52,188 nucleotides of DNA from positions 1-52,188 of the forward strand of contig CAIWMU010000223.1 of the NCBI GenBank assembly GCA_903913865.1. The letters run 5' to 3'. How positions within the stretch are numbered: the first letter of the stretch is position 1; every line of letters begins with the position of its first letter. Source of the DNA: an uncultured Verrucomicrobia subdivision 3 bacterium (GTDB taxonomy: Bacteria > Verrucomicrobiota > Verrucomicrobiia > Limisphaerales > UBA8199). The notes under the pieces are model-generated. The model searched no databases, had not been told where the DNA came from, and saw only the letters and a list, made by a program, of their open reading frames with translations. This document shows, one piece after another, positions 21,700 to 31,268 of the stretch. The position numbers and the translations under genes are program-made.

Positions 21700-24483
21700 C
21701 TATTTCAGCAGCAGGCTGGAATCCAGCTGAGTGATCGCCAATCGAAGGTGCCGCTCTATCTGCTTCTGGCGCTCGATCTCGACGACCTTTCCTCCGTCCG
21801 CATCACGCACGTAGAAGGTGTCGATGGCAGCCCCCTTCTCGGTCGAAATCTTCGCGGTTGAGATGTCCAACTCAACCTCGGTGAATGCCTGTGAGATCGT
21901 GTAGAGCAATCCGAGACGGTCCTCTGTTTCGACTTCAATGACCGTTCTCCGGTCGGAGCTGTCGTTGTCGAACTGGATGCGCGTGGGCATCTGCTCCCCG
22001 GAATAGGCTTGATAGACCGGGCGCACTATTTTCTGACGGGTGATCAGCGTCTGGAAATCAACATCCTTGCCCTCGAGAGCCTTGGTCAAAACCTTTTCAA
22101 ACACATCATGCTGCTCGGCATTGGCGAGGCTGCCGGTTCTGGCATCCACGACGCAAAACGTGTCCAGAGCTATGCCATCCGTCCGGGTGAACACGCGGGA
22201 GCTCAGAATCGTGAGACCGGCGGCACTGAACGATCCCGCAATTTTCACAAACAGCCCTCCACGATCCCAGGTGCAGATCTTCACACTGGTGAAGCCACGG
22301 TCCGGATCCGGGGTCCAGGTCACGACGGGCGCAAGAGCGCTATCCTCCGCACAAATCTGTTGGGCGATGAAGCGGTGCGTCAAAACCATGTCTTCGGAAA
22401 TCTCACGGGCCGCGTGAACCTGATAATACCTCGGGGGCAGGGTTGAGAAATGTGCAACCACCTCCTCCTCACCGATTTCTTCGGGTGCCAGACGCCGGAC
22501 CTCCTCACTGAGCAGTTCCCGGTGCTTTTCCTCAGCACGAACGAACTCAGTGCCACCGGTCATCAAGCGCATCGCCTTTGTATGGAGGGTCCACAGAAGG
22601 GAATCCTTGAAGCTGTTCCAAAGTTTGTCGCTCGTTGCCATCGCATCCACGAAGGTCAGCAGAGTGAGGATGGAGAGGTTCTCGGGGGTCTGCACCTGAC
22701 TGGCAAAATGGCGAATCACCGCCGGATCATCCAGATCCCGCCTCTGCGACAGGCTGGCCATGAGAAGATGATGCTCGATCACCAGCCGCAGCGTATGGGT
22801 ATCCGACCCATCAAGCCCCAACCGCCGGGCCACACGGATCGCCAGCTTCCCGCTGACATCCGCATGGTGCCCGTGCCCCTCCGGCTTGCCGGTATCGTGA
22901 AGCAGAAGTGCCAGATAAAGCAGGTAGGGCTTCTCCAGATTATGGAACAGTTGCGCATACCCCTGGTGCGGCGGATTGGCAGCATCCCACACCCGGTCCA
23001 ACTGCTCGAGGCAGACCAGTGTATGCTCATCAGCGGTGTATTGGTGATAGAACTCGTGCTGAACAAGGCAGGTGAGGCGGCCAAATTCTGGAATGTATTT
23101 TCCGAGCAGATCGACCTCGTGCATCGCCCGCAACACCGGGGCCACATTGCCGCGCTGGTTCAGCACGGTGAGGAAGGTCTCCCGCACATGCTCATCGGTG
23201 ACAAAGCCCCGGTTCACAAGCCCGATCACGTTCCGGATCAAGGATGCCAGATCCGGGTGCAACCGAAGCCCCCGTTGCTGGGCGTGGAGAAAAACCCGCA
23301 TCAGGCGCCGGGGCTGTTCCCGAAAAACACGGGGGGTTGCGGCATGTATCTGCCCCGCCAGCATTTTGAAACCGTCCACCGGCTCAATGACCGGGGCGCG
23401 CTCAGGAAGCAACCGCCTCAGGGACAGGCGCGGTAGTTGCACCGGCAGGAGGGCCAACCGCTGCTCCAAAGTTCTTGTGATGAGAAAAATGCTGCGCGAA
23501 TGCCGGTAGAGGTCCCGCATGAAGACCTCGATCCGGCGGCTGGGCGACCGGTCCCCATAACCCAGATTGGTGGCCACTGCAGGCTGAAGTGCCTTGCTCA
23601 GGACCTCCACAGGCCGGTTCACGTGGTAGTGCATTTCCGTCCGGGCCCGCAGTAAAAAGTCGTAGGCCGCCTCCAACTGTTTCCGCTCGGCGGTCGTGAT
23701 CAGATCCCGCGTCTGCAGCTCCTGAAGCGAGCGGGTCTGGTATTTGAAAAAGATCATCCAGAGCAGATTCTGGTAATCCCTTAATCCCCCGCATCCGTTC
23801 TTCAGATTCGGCTCCTGCATGCAGGCCGAATTTCCAAACTTGGTTCGTCGCACCGACTGATCCTCCAGGCGCATGCGGATATACTCCTGCTCATGCTTGG
23901 CGACACACTTTTTGAGCAACAGCTTCTGGAACTGCTCGAACAGCTTTGCATCCCCGACGATCAACCGGGATTCGATAAGCGATGTTTTGGACTGCATGTC
24001 ACTATTCGCCACGGTGACACAATCCTCCAGACTGCGGACCGAGTGCCCGATCTTCAACCCGAGGTCCCACAGAGGATAAAGGATCCCATCGATCATCGTC
24101 CCAAAGAGCGGCAGCGGCTTGCCGGCGGCAATCTGGCGGTGATGAAGAAACATGAAATCGATGTCGCTATGGGGATTCAACTCACCCCGGCCGAACCCCC
24201 CGATCGCGACGAGTGCCAGTTGGGGAAACTCCTTCTGGGCCTGTGCGGACAAGGTGTTCCGGGCCGCCTCCCACAAGTGCCGCAGCACGAGATCCAGAAT
24301 CTCAGACCGTGCCTGGCAGATTTCCAACCCGCCGGTACCCGCCCGGTGCAACATCTTCAAACGGTGTGTCCCGACCTTCAAAAAGGTCTTGAACCGCGCC
24401 AACTCCTGCGAAGCGGGCCGACCGGCAGGTATGACCAGCCGCGTCTGGGCATCCGCCCGGATTTTTTTGAGCAATTCCTGCAT
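21700..24483 (-). CDS. glnD: PII uridylyltransferase/uridylyl-removing enzyme GlnD
   Basis: 927 residues from the ATG at 24483; a TTG at 24489 is possible, and a stop codon directly precedes it. GlnD is the glutamine sensor that modifies PII proteins. Domains in order: nucleotidyltransferase (GGFGRGELNPHSDIDFMFL, with catalytic Asp pair, near residue 95); a GlnE/UTase linker region (SACMQEPNLKNGCGGLRD, near 220); HD domain for deuridylylation (LLLHDTGKPEGHGHHADVSG, near 510); and two C-terminal ACT domains (CTWDRGGLFVKIAGSFSAAG and ETEDRLGLLYTISQAFTEVE) that bind glutamine. All catalytic motifs are present. A GGAGGA lies about 24 bp before the ATG, unusually far. Neither PII nor glutamine synthetase is nearby. 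Confidence 0.95.
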   Translation of the reverse strand: MQELLKKIRADAQTRLVIPAGRPASQELARFKTFLKVGTHRLKMLHRAGTGGLEICQARSEILDLVLRHLWEAARNTLSAQAQKEFPQLALVAIGGFGRGELNPHSDIDFMFLHHRQIAAGKPLPLFGTMIDGILYPLWDLGLKIGHSVRSLEDCVTVANSDMQSKTSLIESRLIVGDAKLFEQFQKLLLKKCVAKHEQEYIRMRLEDQSVRRTKFGNSACMQEPNLKNGCGGLRDYQNLLWMIFFKYQTRSLQELQTRDLITTAERKQLEAAYDFLLRARTEMHYHVNRPVEVLSKALQPAVATNLGYGDRSPSRRIEVFMRDLYRHSRSIFLITRTLEQRLALLPVQLPRLSLRRLLPERAPVIEPVDGFKMLAGQIHAATPRVFREQPRRLMRVFLHAQQRGLRLHPDLASLIRNVIGLVNRGFVTDEHVRETFLTVLNQRGNVAPVLRAMHEVDLLGKYIPEFGRLTCLVQHEFYHQYTADEHTLVCLEQLDRVWDAANPPHQGYAQLFHNLEKPYLLYLALLLHDTGKPEGHGHHADVSGKLAIRVARRLGLDGSDTHTLRLVIEHHLLMASLSQRRDLDDPAVIRHFASQVQTPENLSILTLLTFVDAMATSDKLWNSFKDSLLWTLHTKAMRLMTGGTEFVRAEEKHRELLSEEVRRLAPEEIGEEEVVAHFSTLPPRYYQVHAAREISEDMVLTHRFIAQQICAEDSALAPVVTWTPDPDRGFTSVKICTWDRGGLFVKIAGSFSAAGLTILSSRVFTRTDGIALDTFCVVDARTGSLANAEQHDVFEKVLTKALEGKDVDFQTLITRQKIVRPVYQAYSGEQMPTRIQFDNDSSDRRTVIEVETEDRLGLLYTISQAFTEVELDISTAKISTEKGAAIDTFYVRDADGGKVVEIERQKQIERHLRLAITQLDSSLLLK

Positions 24484-24654
24484 CGGCAATCAGTTTGATT
24501 CCAAACTTCCTCCAACGCAAGGCGAGCCAATCCAATATCGATCATAACCCTGCCCCCCATCGGAATGAGCCGGACGCTGAAGATAACCACAGGATTGTCT
24601 CCGGATCCTCATTTTTCGCTTTCCCCGGGGCCGGATAAACTTTTCACTGCATGC

Positions 24655-24954
24655 ATGAACCGGTCCAGTAATGTCCCATGCACATGCACCGAATGCGGCG
24701 GGCAGTTTGAATTTGCCGCCACACAGATCGGGCTCACCGCCCGCTGCCCCCTCTGCCGCAAAGAGACCGAGCTGCAGTTATCCACCCCCGAAATCGCACC
24801 GACCGTGCCACGTCGCCTGATCCTATGGACCATCGTGGCACTGGTGATTCTTCTTGCCGGGTTGGGGATTTCCCTCGTGCTGCTGAAAAAGGCGGAGGGG
24901 TTGGTTCAAAAAACCGGTCCAATGAAACCTGCGGTTGAGCGTCCCGCCAGATAA
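24655..24954 (+). CDS. Small zinc-ribbon single-pass membrane protein
   Basis: 99 residues from ATG 24655; an in-frame start at 24565 would add 30 residues of no recognisable character. The N-terminal half is a Cys4 zinc-ribbon (CTECGGQFEF ... ARCPLCRKE), which resembles the MJ0042/zinc-ribbon class in which a short glycine-rich segment joins two CxxC knuckles. A membrane segment follows (RLILWTIVALVILLAGLGISLVLLKK). A role cannot be assigned; related small proteins are common in this phylum. It is divergent from glnD. Confidence 0.65.
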   Translation: MNRSSNVPCTCTECGGQFEFAATQIGLTARCPLCRKETELQLSTPEIAPTVPRRLILWTIVALVILLAGLGISLVLLKKAEGLVQKTGPMKPAVERPAR

Positions 24955-25156
24955 CAGGGCCATTCGAGGGCAGAAGTGGGACCGGGGAGACTGTTGACTG
25001 ATCCGTCCGGGCAGTCAATACAGACGACAGACGACCCGCAGTTCTCTTGAAAGGCTCAAGGCGGGCGGTAACGAAACCACCCGCTTTGCGATCCCGATCA
25101 GCCCGCCCTCACCATCCCCACGAGTGTCCTCCTCGGAATGGTGTCTATCGGGCTCA

Positions 25157-26005
25157 TCAAGGAACCGCCGTCGCCGCTTGAAGTTTCTTCAAATCCGGGA
25201 GATTCGCGGTTGTGGCAGTGGCATCAAAGCCCTGTTCCTTGTCCAACCCCCGCCAGTGCCACTGCTCTGCATGCCCATCAGCAAAAGAGAATCCAGCCCC
25301 CTTGCTGTGCCGGGCGGTTGGGGAATTCTGCCAGGTTGAAGACAACCGCACCGCGAAATAGCCGTCATCCGCCGTCAGCAAACTCTCATCCAGAAAAACA
25401 AAGGCCTGCGAAGGGGATGGGAAACGAATCTGAACGGTCTTTTTGAACATCGGGAACGTCGGACCCAAAATGTAGGAGGTATCCACAACATTATAGCGGG
25501 CTGCATCAGCAGCATCCCCACCCCCCATGCGCCCGTTCATCGAAACGGAACGGATCAGGGCGGAAGCAGGCACCCCGACCGGGGCCCGACCGACAATGGA
25601 GGGACAGCGATAAATCCCCGGACTGGCGTTGTAGGCGTAGAGCCTGTTGTTGACGATGTCGTTGATATTCGTGGCCCCGGCCGGTTTCGAAACATCCCCC
25701 GCTATCCACGCTTCCGGGGACGACAATCCGGTGGGCAGCAACCAGTTCTTGACGATTCCATCGTTGTTATCGCCCGCATACATGAACCAGCAGACGGCAA
25801 GCTGCTTCATGTTGTTCATGCACCGGATGCCGTGGGCTTTTTCCTTCGCCCGGTTCAGGGAGGGCAGGAGCATCGCCGCCAGAATGGCGATAATGGCGAT
25901 GACCACCAACAGTTCGATGAGCGTGAAACCTGAACGCTGCTCAGGCTGCGAGTCTGTGCGCAAAGCGACAGCCATGACCGGTGATCTGGAGGGCCTTGTT
26001 TTCAT
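25157..26005 (-). CDS. Prepilin-type (H-X9-DG) secreted protein
   Basis: 282 residues from ATG 26005; an upstream in-frame start at 26050 is less likely. The prepilin motif [20 protein letters not shown] follows a rather long, basic leader (about 25 residues), so ATG 25975 is also possible. [19 protein letters not shown] is typical of the family. The C-terminal H-X9-DG motif is [12 protein letters not shown]. It is a paralogue of the 19055 gene in design but much diverged. No sigma-54 element like that of the first gene was found upstream. Confidence 0.88.
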   Translation of the reverse strand: MKTRPSRSPVMAVALRTDSQPEQRSGFTLIELLVVIAIIAILAAMLLPSLNRAKEKAHGIRCMNNMKQLAVCWFMYAGDNNDGIVKNWLLPTGLSSPEAWIAGDVSKPAGATNINDIVNNRLYAYNASPGIYRCPSIVGRAPVGVPASALIRSVSMNGRMGGGDAADAARYNVVDTSYILGPTFPMFKKTVQIRFPSPSQAFVFLDESLLTADDGYFAVRLSSTWQNSPTARHSKGAGFSFADGHAEQWHWRGLDKEQGFDATATTANLPDLKKLQAATAVP

Positions 26006-26172
26006 AGCGATGCAAACATGATGCCTGTTCCGAATGTCACGGAAAGTCAAATATGTGTATCTGCATACATTTTTTGTTCCCCACCGGGGAAGTGCCAGCC
26101 TGCTGCCGGGGGATATACAGGACTTGACCCGGAAGTCCCGGACTTACAACCTATCCCCGATTTTTCGTAACT

Positions 26173-27135
26173 ATGAAACGCTATTGCTTTTTCACAATAC
26201 TGTCCCTGAGTCTGGCATTCGCCCCTGCCAACATCTCTGCAGCCCCAAAGACCGCAGCGAAACCGGCTGCAAAGAAGGCTGCGAAACCTGCGGCGGGGGT
26301 GATCTCCAAAAACCCGTATCTTGGAGCGATTGTCATTGATGCCACCACCGGAAAAGTGTTGTTCGAAAATCAGGCGGATGCACAGGGTTACCCGGCCAGC
26401 ATGCTCAAACTCATCGACCTGCTCGTCATTCTGGACAAGGTCAACGCCGGCCAGCTTCCTTTGCAGGACAAGGCTCCCGTCAGCGCCAAATCGGCCAAGA
26501 CCGGCGGATCTCAGGTCTGGCTTGCCCAGGGAGAGACTTTCACCGTGGAGGATCTCCTTTACGCCCTGATGATCCAGTCGGCCAACGATTCGGCCGTGGC
26601 CCTGGCGGAAAAAGTGGGCGGATCGACAGAGGGGTTCGTCGCCCTCATGAACCAGAAGGCAGCCCAACTCGGAATGACACGGACCAAATTCAACTCCGTG
26701 CATGGCCTGCCCCCTGCACCGGGGGATGCCGACGATGTCACCACCGCCCGCGACTTTTCCATTCTATGCCGCCAACTCCTCCTCAGCCATCCTGAGGCCC
26801 TGCGCTACACATCAACCCGCGAACGCACATTCCGTCCCGGCCCCAAACAGGTGGTCATGCGTTCCCATAACCACCTGCTTGCATCCCTGAATGGTTGCGA
26901 CGGTCTCAAGACAGGATATATAACAAAAGCCGGTTATTCGATTGCCGTGACTGCATCGCGCAACGGTCGCCGGGTTATCGCTGTGGTGCTCGACAGCGTT
27001 GATCGCGTCACCCGCGACCGGGCAGCTGCCGATCTCGTCAATAAGGGCTTTGCGGCGCTCGAAGCCGCAGGTCCCGCACCGGTTTCGGTCGCCCCGGCGC
27101 CGCACCCTGCACCGGCGGCACCTGCCCGCAAATAA
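26173..27135 (+). CDS. D-alanyl-D-alanine carboxypeptidase (peptidase S11)
   Basis: 320 residues with a signal peptide (FFTILSLSLAFAPANISA), then an Ala/Lys/Pro-rich linker (24-42) and the serine D,D-peptidase domain. All three penicillin-binding motifs are visible: SxxK (Ser76-Met-Leu-Lys79 in YPASMLKL), SxN (Ser136-Ala-Asn138) and KTG (246-248, GLKTGYI). The fold trims pentapeptide stems of periplasmic peptidoglycan. The mature protein is shorter than E. coli PBP5 and lacks its long C-terminal domain and amphipathic anchor, ending instead in a Pro/Ala tail. The KTG and SxN spacing is normal. Convergent with the efflux operon, 21 bp away. Confidence 0.92.
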   Translation: MKRYCFFTILSLSLAFAPANISAAPKTAAKPAAKKAAKPAAGVISKNPYLGAIVIDATTGKVLFENQADAQGYPASMLKLIDLLVILDKVNAGQLPLQDKAPVSAKSAKTGGSQVWLAQGETFTVEDLLYALMIQSANDSAVALAEKVGGSTEGFVALMNQKAAQLGMTRTKFNSVHGLPPAPGDADDVTTARDFSILCRQLLLSHPEALRYTSTRERTFRPGPKQVVMRSHNHLLASLNGCDGLKTGYITKAGYSIAVTASRNGRRVIAVVLDSVDRVTRDRAAADLVNKGFAALEAAGPAPVSVAPAPHPAPAAPARK

Positions 27136-27156
27136 GCATCGGGGTTGAGGGTCGGC

Positions 27157-30100
27157 TCACTTCACCTCGACCCCGCAATCCAGCATCTCCTTGCCGAAGT
27201 AAGGATTTCTCAGTGGACCTTCCTTCTGGATCCACACCCCCGGCTTTTGTGCCATGGGGCATCGGTAGATCCTGAAAGCCGCCCCTCCTGGCGACTGTGA
27301 ACGGACGCCCCCGGCCAATTCGACCACCGCACTGCTGAAGGTTAGGAATTTCGCCCGCGCACCGGCGAGGTCCTCCCCCCGGCCGATGGCGGCGGACTGC
27401 ACAACTTTCCCGACCATGGCCTCCCACGGATGCCCCGCCTGGAACCCGCCCTTCAAGCCTGCTGCAACCGGCCCCCCTTCCATCACCGCCGCGTTGTAGG
27501 CGGTGATATCATCACTGGCCAGAGACCGACCCAGAGCGTCTGCGAACGAAATGAGGTTGGTGATCGCCATACGCTGGGAATCGGTCAGGGCAACCGGGCT
27601 CTTGACGGGAACAGCAGCAGTCGTGGCTTTCGGGTTGGAGGGGATCGAATCACCCCGCCCGCCGAACACAATCCACCCAACGACCAGCAGGACCACCAAC
27701 CCCAGCCCCAAAAGCCACCAGCGAGAGGCTTTCTTTGAATTCCCGGCCGGTCCAGATTTCAACTGTTCGCGCGCTTCACCGGCTTCGGAAACCTCCGGAA
27801 CAAACCCGGCTCCCAGATAACCCGCCCTCTCCATCTCGACGAACTCACCGCTCAATTCCGCCCAGGTCCGCCGGGGCGGGGTTCCGGAAACCCATTGAAC
27901 CTGGCGCCCACGCCACAGCGAATAGATCGCGGGAACAATCTCGAGCGTCAAAATCGTGGAGGTGATGAGCCCGCCAACCATCGGCGCTGCGATGCGCTGA
28001 ATCGCCTCCGAGCCCGCCCCATGCGCCCACAACGCCGGCAACAGGCCCAGCGTGATCATCGCCACCGTCATCAGTTTCGGGCGCACCCGCTGCACCGCCC
28101 CATAGGTGATGGCGTCGAACAGGTCGTGCTGCGTCCGCATCCGGCCGGCCCGCTGATAGGCGTGGAATGCCTCATCGAGGTAGATGATCATCAGCGTCCC
28201 GGTCTGTGCCGCCAAGCCCGCCAGCGCAATGATACCCACCCAAACGGCGATGCTGAGGTGGTAGCCGAGCAACCACAAAATCCAGATGCTTCCCGTCATC
28301 GCAAAGGGAATCGACAGCAGGATGATCAGCGTCTCGGGAATACTTTTGAAATTCAGATAGAGCAGCAGAAAAATCAATGCCAACGTCAGTGGCACCACGA
28401 CCTTCAGCCGCTCCCTGACACGGAGCATGTATTCATATTGGCCGGTCCACTCCAGCCGGTACCCGGCGGGCAGGAACCCCGCCTCCTCCACTTGTTCCCT
28501 GACCACCTTTCTCGCGGCGGCCACATACCCGCCGAGATCCCGGTTTGCCACATCAATATACACCCAGCCTGTGAGTGCGCCGTCCTCGTTCTTGATCAGG
28601 GGCGGTCCGCTTGTCACATGGATGTCCACAAGTTGACCCAGTGGCACCTGGGCCCTGCCTGACACCGCAGCTCCGCCATCCCCCATGGCACCATCGGCGG
28701 CAGCGCTCTTTTGCTCAGCCTGGGCGCCCCGTGCCCGCCTCCCCCGCGCATCACCCCCGCCTCCCCGGCTTACGTTCACCGGCACCAGGATCCGCTTCAG
28801 TTTTTCAGGGTCATCCCGCAACTCCCGGGAGTAGCGCACGTTGATGGAATAGCGCTCCCGCCCCTCAATGGTGCGGTCCACCGCCATTCCGCCGATGGCG
28901 GTCTCCACATGCATCAACACATCCTCAACATTCAATCCATACCGTGCGATCTCCGCACGCCGGGGTATGATGTCCAGATAGAGCCCTCCAACCGTCCGCT
29001 CGGAATAGGCGCTGCGGGTCCCTTCCACATCCTTCAGCACCGCCTCCAAACGCTGTCCGATGCGATTGATCTCCCCCAGATCATTGCCGAAGATCTTGAT
29101 GCCCACCGGGGTGCGGATGCCTGTCGAGAGCATGTCAATCCGTGCCTTGATCGGCATCGTCCAGGCATTCACCAACCCCGGCAGTGTCAGGGCCTCATCC
29201 ATCTCGGCTATCAATTCCTCCCAGGTGATGGGCCTCTTCTCCGGCCATGCCTTTCCCAACAAATGCTTCAACCCCTCCGGAGCCCAGCTTGAATACCACC
29301 TGCGTTCGGTGACCGTCCGCCACTCGCTCTGCGGTTTGAGTTGAACCACCGTCTCAAACATCTCGAGCGGGGCTGGATCTGTGGCCGTCTCGGATCTTCC
29401 TGCTTTTCCGTGGACAGTTGCCACCTCAGGAAACGATTTCAGTGCCCGGTCCTGCAACTGCATGAGCCGGGTTGCCTCCGTGATGGAGACCGTGGGAAGT
29501 GTTGTCGGCATGTAGAGGATGGTGCCCTCATTCAAAGGGGGCATGAACTCGGAGCCCAACCGTTGATACACAGGGATGGCTGACGCCACCGCAACGACCG
29601 CGATTCCAATTGAAAGCATCCGCCTTCTCATCAGCGCACTGACCCACGGGTGGTATAGGCGGTGCAACAGGCGGCTGATCGGATGCCTGTGTTCAGGAAT
29701 CACCTTGTGCCCGGTCATGAGCACAATCAGGGCAGGCCCCAGAGTGAGCGACAAAAACGCCGCAGCAGCCATCGTGAAGGTCTTTGTGAAGGCAAGCGGC
29801 TTGAACAACCGCCCCTCCTGAGCCTCCAGCGTGAATACCGGAAGAAAACTGACAGTGATCACCAGAAGGGCGAAAAAGAGCGGTTTGCCCAATTGTTTGC
29901 AAGCGGAGATCACAATCTCCCGCCGCTGTGCCGACCCCAGACCGGGTGGGGCGTGCTCCAGACGCTTGTGGACATTCTCCACCATCACGACAGCCTCATC
30001 CGTGAGCACCCCGATCGAAATCGCAATGCCCGCCAGTGACATGATGTTCGCCGTCAGGCCCATCAGGTGCATGGGAATAAAGGCGAGCGCCACTGCTATG

Positions 30101-31263
30101 GGCAGGGCCACGATAGCACGAGCGGCACCACCGAGATCCAGAAGGAAAACGATCACCACCAGCGCCACGATGATCGATTCCTCGATGATCGTCCTTTTGA
30201 GGGTAGAGATCGATTGACGGATCAGGTCGGAGCGGTCGTATGTGGTGACGACCTCAACCCCTTCCGGCAGGGAGCCTTTCGTCTCGGCGAGTTTGGTTTT
30301 GATGCGGTCGATGACCTCCAGAACATTCTGGCCGTAGCGCACCACCACGATCCCCCCCACAGCCTCCCCCTCCCCGTCCAGATCCCCGGCCCCACGCCGC
30401 ATTTCAGGCCCCAGCACAATATTCCGGGCCACATCCCGCAACAAAACAGGAGCCCCTTGTGCATCCGACCCCACCACAACCTGCTTCAGATCCTCGGTCG
30501 ATTGAATGTAGCCCTTGCCGCGGACCATGTAGGAGGTGCCAAACCGTTCCAACTCACGCCCGCCCACGTCGTTATTGGCACTCCGGATGGCGGAGACGAT
30601 CGTGCTGATCGGAATGTCATACATCAGCAACTGGTTCGGATCGAGTTCCACCTGGTACTGCTTTTCGAACCCGCCAAATGTGGCCACCTCGGCCACCCCT
30701 TCGACGCTCTGCAACCAGTAGCGCAGGTGCCAATCCTGAAAGGATCTCAACTGCGCCGCATCATTCTTTCCGCTGCGATCCCGGAGAGCGTATTGAAAGC
30801 CCCATCCCACGCCGCTTGCATCAGGTCCCAGAGTGGGGGTGACCCCTGGAGGCAGCGCGCTTCCAAGGCCCTGGAGATATTCAAGCACGCGGGATCTTGC
30901 CCAGTAAATATCGGTACCATCGGAAAATACCGCATAAACAAAGGAATACCCGAAGAACGAGTAGCCCCGGACCACCCTGACACGCGGGGTTGAAACCAGC
31001 TTTGTGACAATCGGGTAGGTGATCTGATCCTCAACGAGGTTCGGACTCCGCCCTTCCCATGAGGTGAACACAATCACCTGAACATCGGACAAATCCGGAA
31101 TGGCATCCAGGGGCGTGTGGCGCACCGCATAAAGCCCTCCCAAAAAGAGGGCTCCCACCAGCATGAACACAAGGAACTGATTCCGCGCGCTCCATTCTAT
31201 GATGCGCTCAACGATGGAATCCTTGTGCGCAGGCGGCACCGGGGAATTTTGTGGCGTGGTCAT
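27157..31263 (-). CDS. cusA: CusA-type heavy-metal RND pump with extra TM segment and C-terminal DUF3347-like domain
   Basis: 1368 residues from ATG 31263 (a TTG at 31272 is unlikely). The first 1130 residues are a heavy-metal RND pump: IIEWSARNQFLVFMLVGALF, DAIPDLSDVQVI, the TM4 proton-relay region SLAGIAISIGVLTDEAVVMVEN, and WTMPIKARIDMLSTGIRTP, which carries the Met of the monovalent Cu/Ag site. A Gly/Ala/Arg-rich loop (GGGGDARGRRARGAQAEQKS) is inserted near 850. After TM12 there is a linker, a 13th membrane segment (WWLLGLGLVVLLVVGWIVFG) and a domain ending in YRCPMAQKPGVWIQKEG and NPYFGKEMLDCG, as in DUF3347. The pump moves metal from periplasm out of the cell with CusB and a TolC channel, whose genes are just upstream. 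Confidence 0.93.
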   Translation of the reverse strand: MTTPQNSPVPPAHKDSIVERIIEWSARNQFLVFMLVGALFLGGLYAVRHTPLDAIPDLSDVQVIVFTSWEGRSPNLVEDQITYPIVTKLVSTPRVRVVRGYSFFGYSFVYAVFSDGTDIYWARSRVLEYLQGLGSALPPGVTPTLGPDASGVGWGFQYALRDRSGKNDAAQLRSFQDWHLRYWLQSVEGVAEVATFGGFEKQYQVELDPNQLLMYDIPISTIVSAIRSANNDVGGRELERFGTSYMVRGKGYIQSTEDLKQVVVGSDAQGAPVLLRDVARNIVLGPEMRRGAGDLDGEGEAVGGIVVVRYGQNVLEVIDRIKTKLAETKGSLPEGVEVVTTYDRSDLIRQSISTLKRTIIEESIIVALVVIVFLLDLGGAARAIVALPIAVALAFIPMHLMGLTANIMSLAGIAISIGVLTDEAVVMVENVHKRLEHAPPGLGSAQRREIVISACKQLGKPLFFALLVITVSFLPVFTLEAQEGRLFKPLAFTKTFTMAAAAFLSLTLGPALIVLMTGHKVIPEHRHPISRLLHRLYHPWVSALMRRRMLSIGIAVVAVASAIPVYQRLGSEFMPPLNEGTILYMPTTLPTVSITEATRLMQLQDRALKSFPEVATVHGKAGRSETATDPAPLEMFETVVQLKPQSEWRTVTERRWYSSWAPEGLKHLLGKAWPEKRPITWEELIAEMDEALTLPGLVNAWTMPIKARIDMLSTGIRTPVGIKIFGNDLGEINRIGQRLEAVLKDVEGTRSAYSERTVGGLYLDIIPRRAEIARYGLNVEDVLMHVETAIGGMAVDRTIEGRERYSINVRYSRELRDDPEKLKRILVPVNVSRGGGGDARGRRARGAQAEQKSAAADGAMGDGGAAVSGRAQVPLGQLVDIHVTSGPPLIKNEDGALTGWVYIDVANRDLGGYVAAARKVVREQVEEAGFLPAGYRLEWTGQYEYMLRVRERLKVVVPLTLALIFLLLYLNFKSIPETLIILLSIPFAMTGSIWILWLLGYHLSIAVWVGIIALAGLAAQTGTLMIIYLDEAFHAYQRAGRMRTQHDLFDAITYGAVQRVRPKLMTVAMITLGLLPALWAHGAGSEAIQRIAAPMVGGLITSTILTLEIVPAIYSLWRGRQVQWVSGTPPRRTWAELSGEFVEMERAGYLGAGFVPEVSEAGEAREQLKSGPAGNSKKASRWWLLGLGLVVLLVVGWIVFGGRGDSIPSNPKATTAAVPVKSPVALTDSQRMAITNLISFADALGRSLASDDITAYNAAVMEGGPVAAGLKGGFQAGHPWEAMVGKVVQSAAIGRGEDLAGARAKFLTFSSAVVELAGGVRSQSPGGAAFRIYRCPMAQKPGVWIQKEGPLRNPYFGKEMLDCGVEVK

Positions 31264-31268
31264 GTGCT

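Noticed and set aside
26006-26172. Sigma-54 promoter ahead of the second prepilin gene
   Set aside because: A TGGCAC word occurs, but the GC element is absent at the required 12-bp distance.
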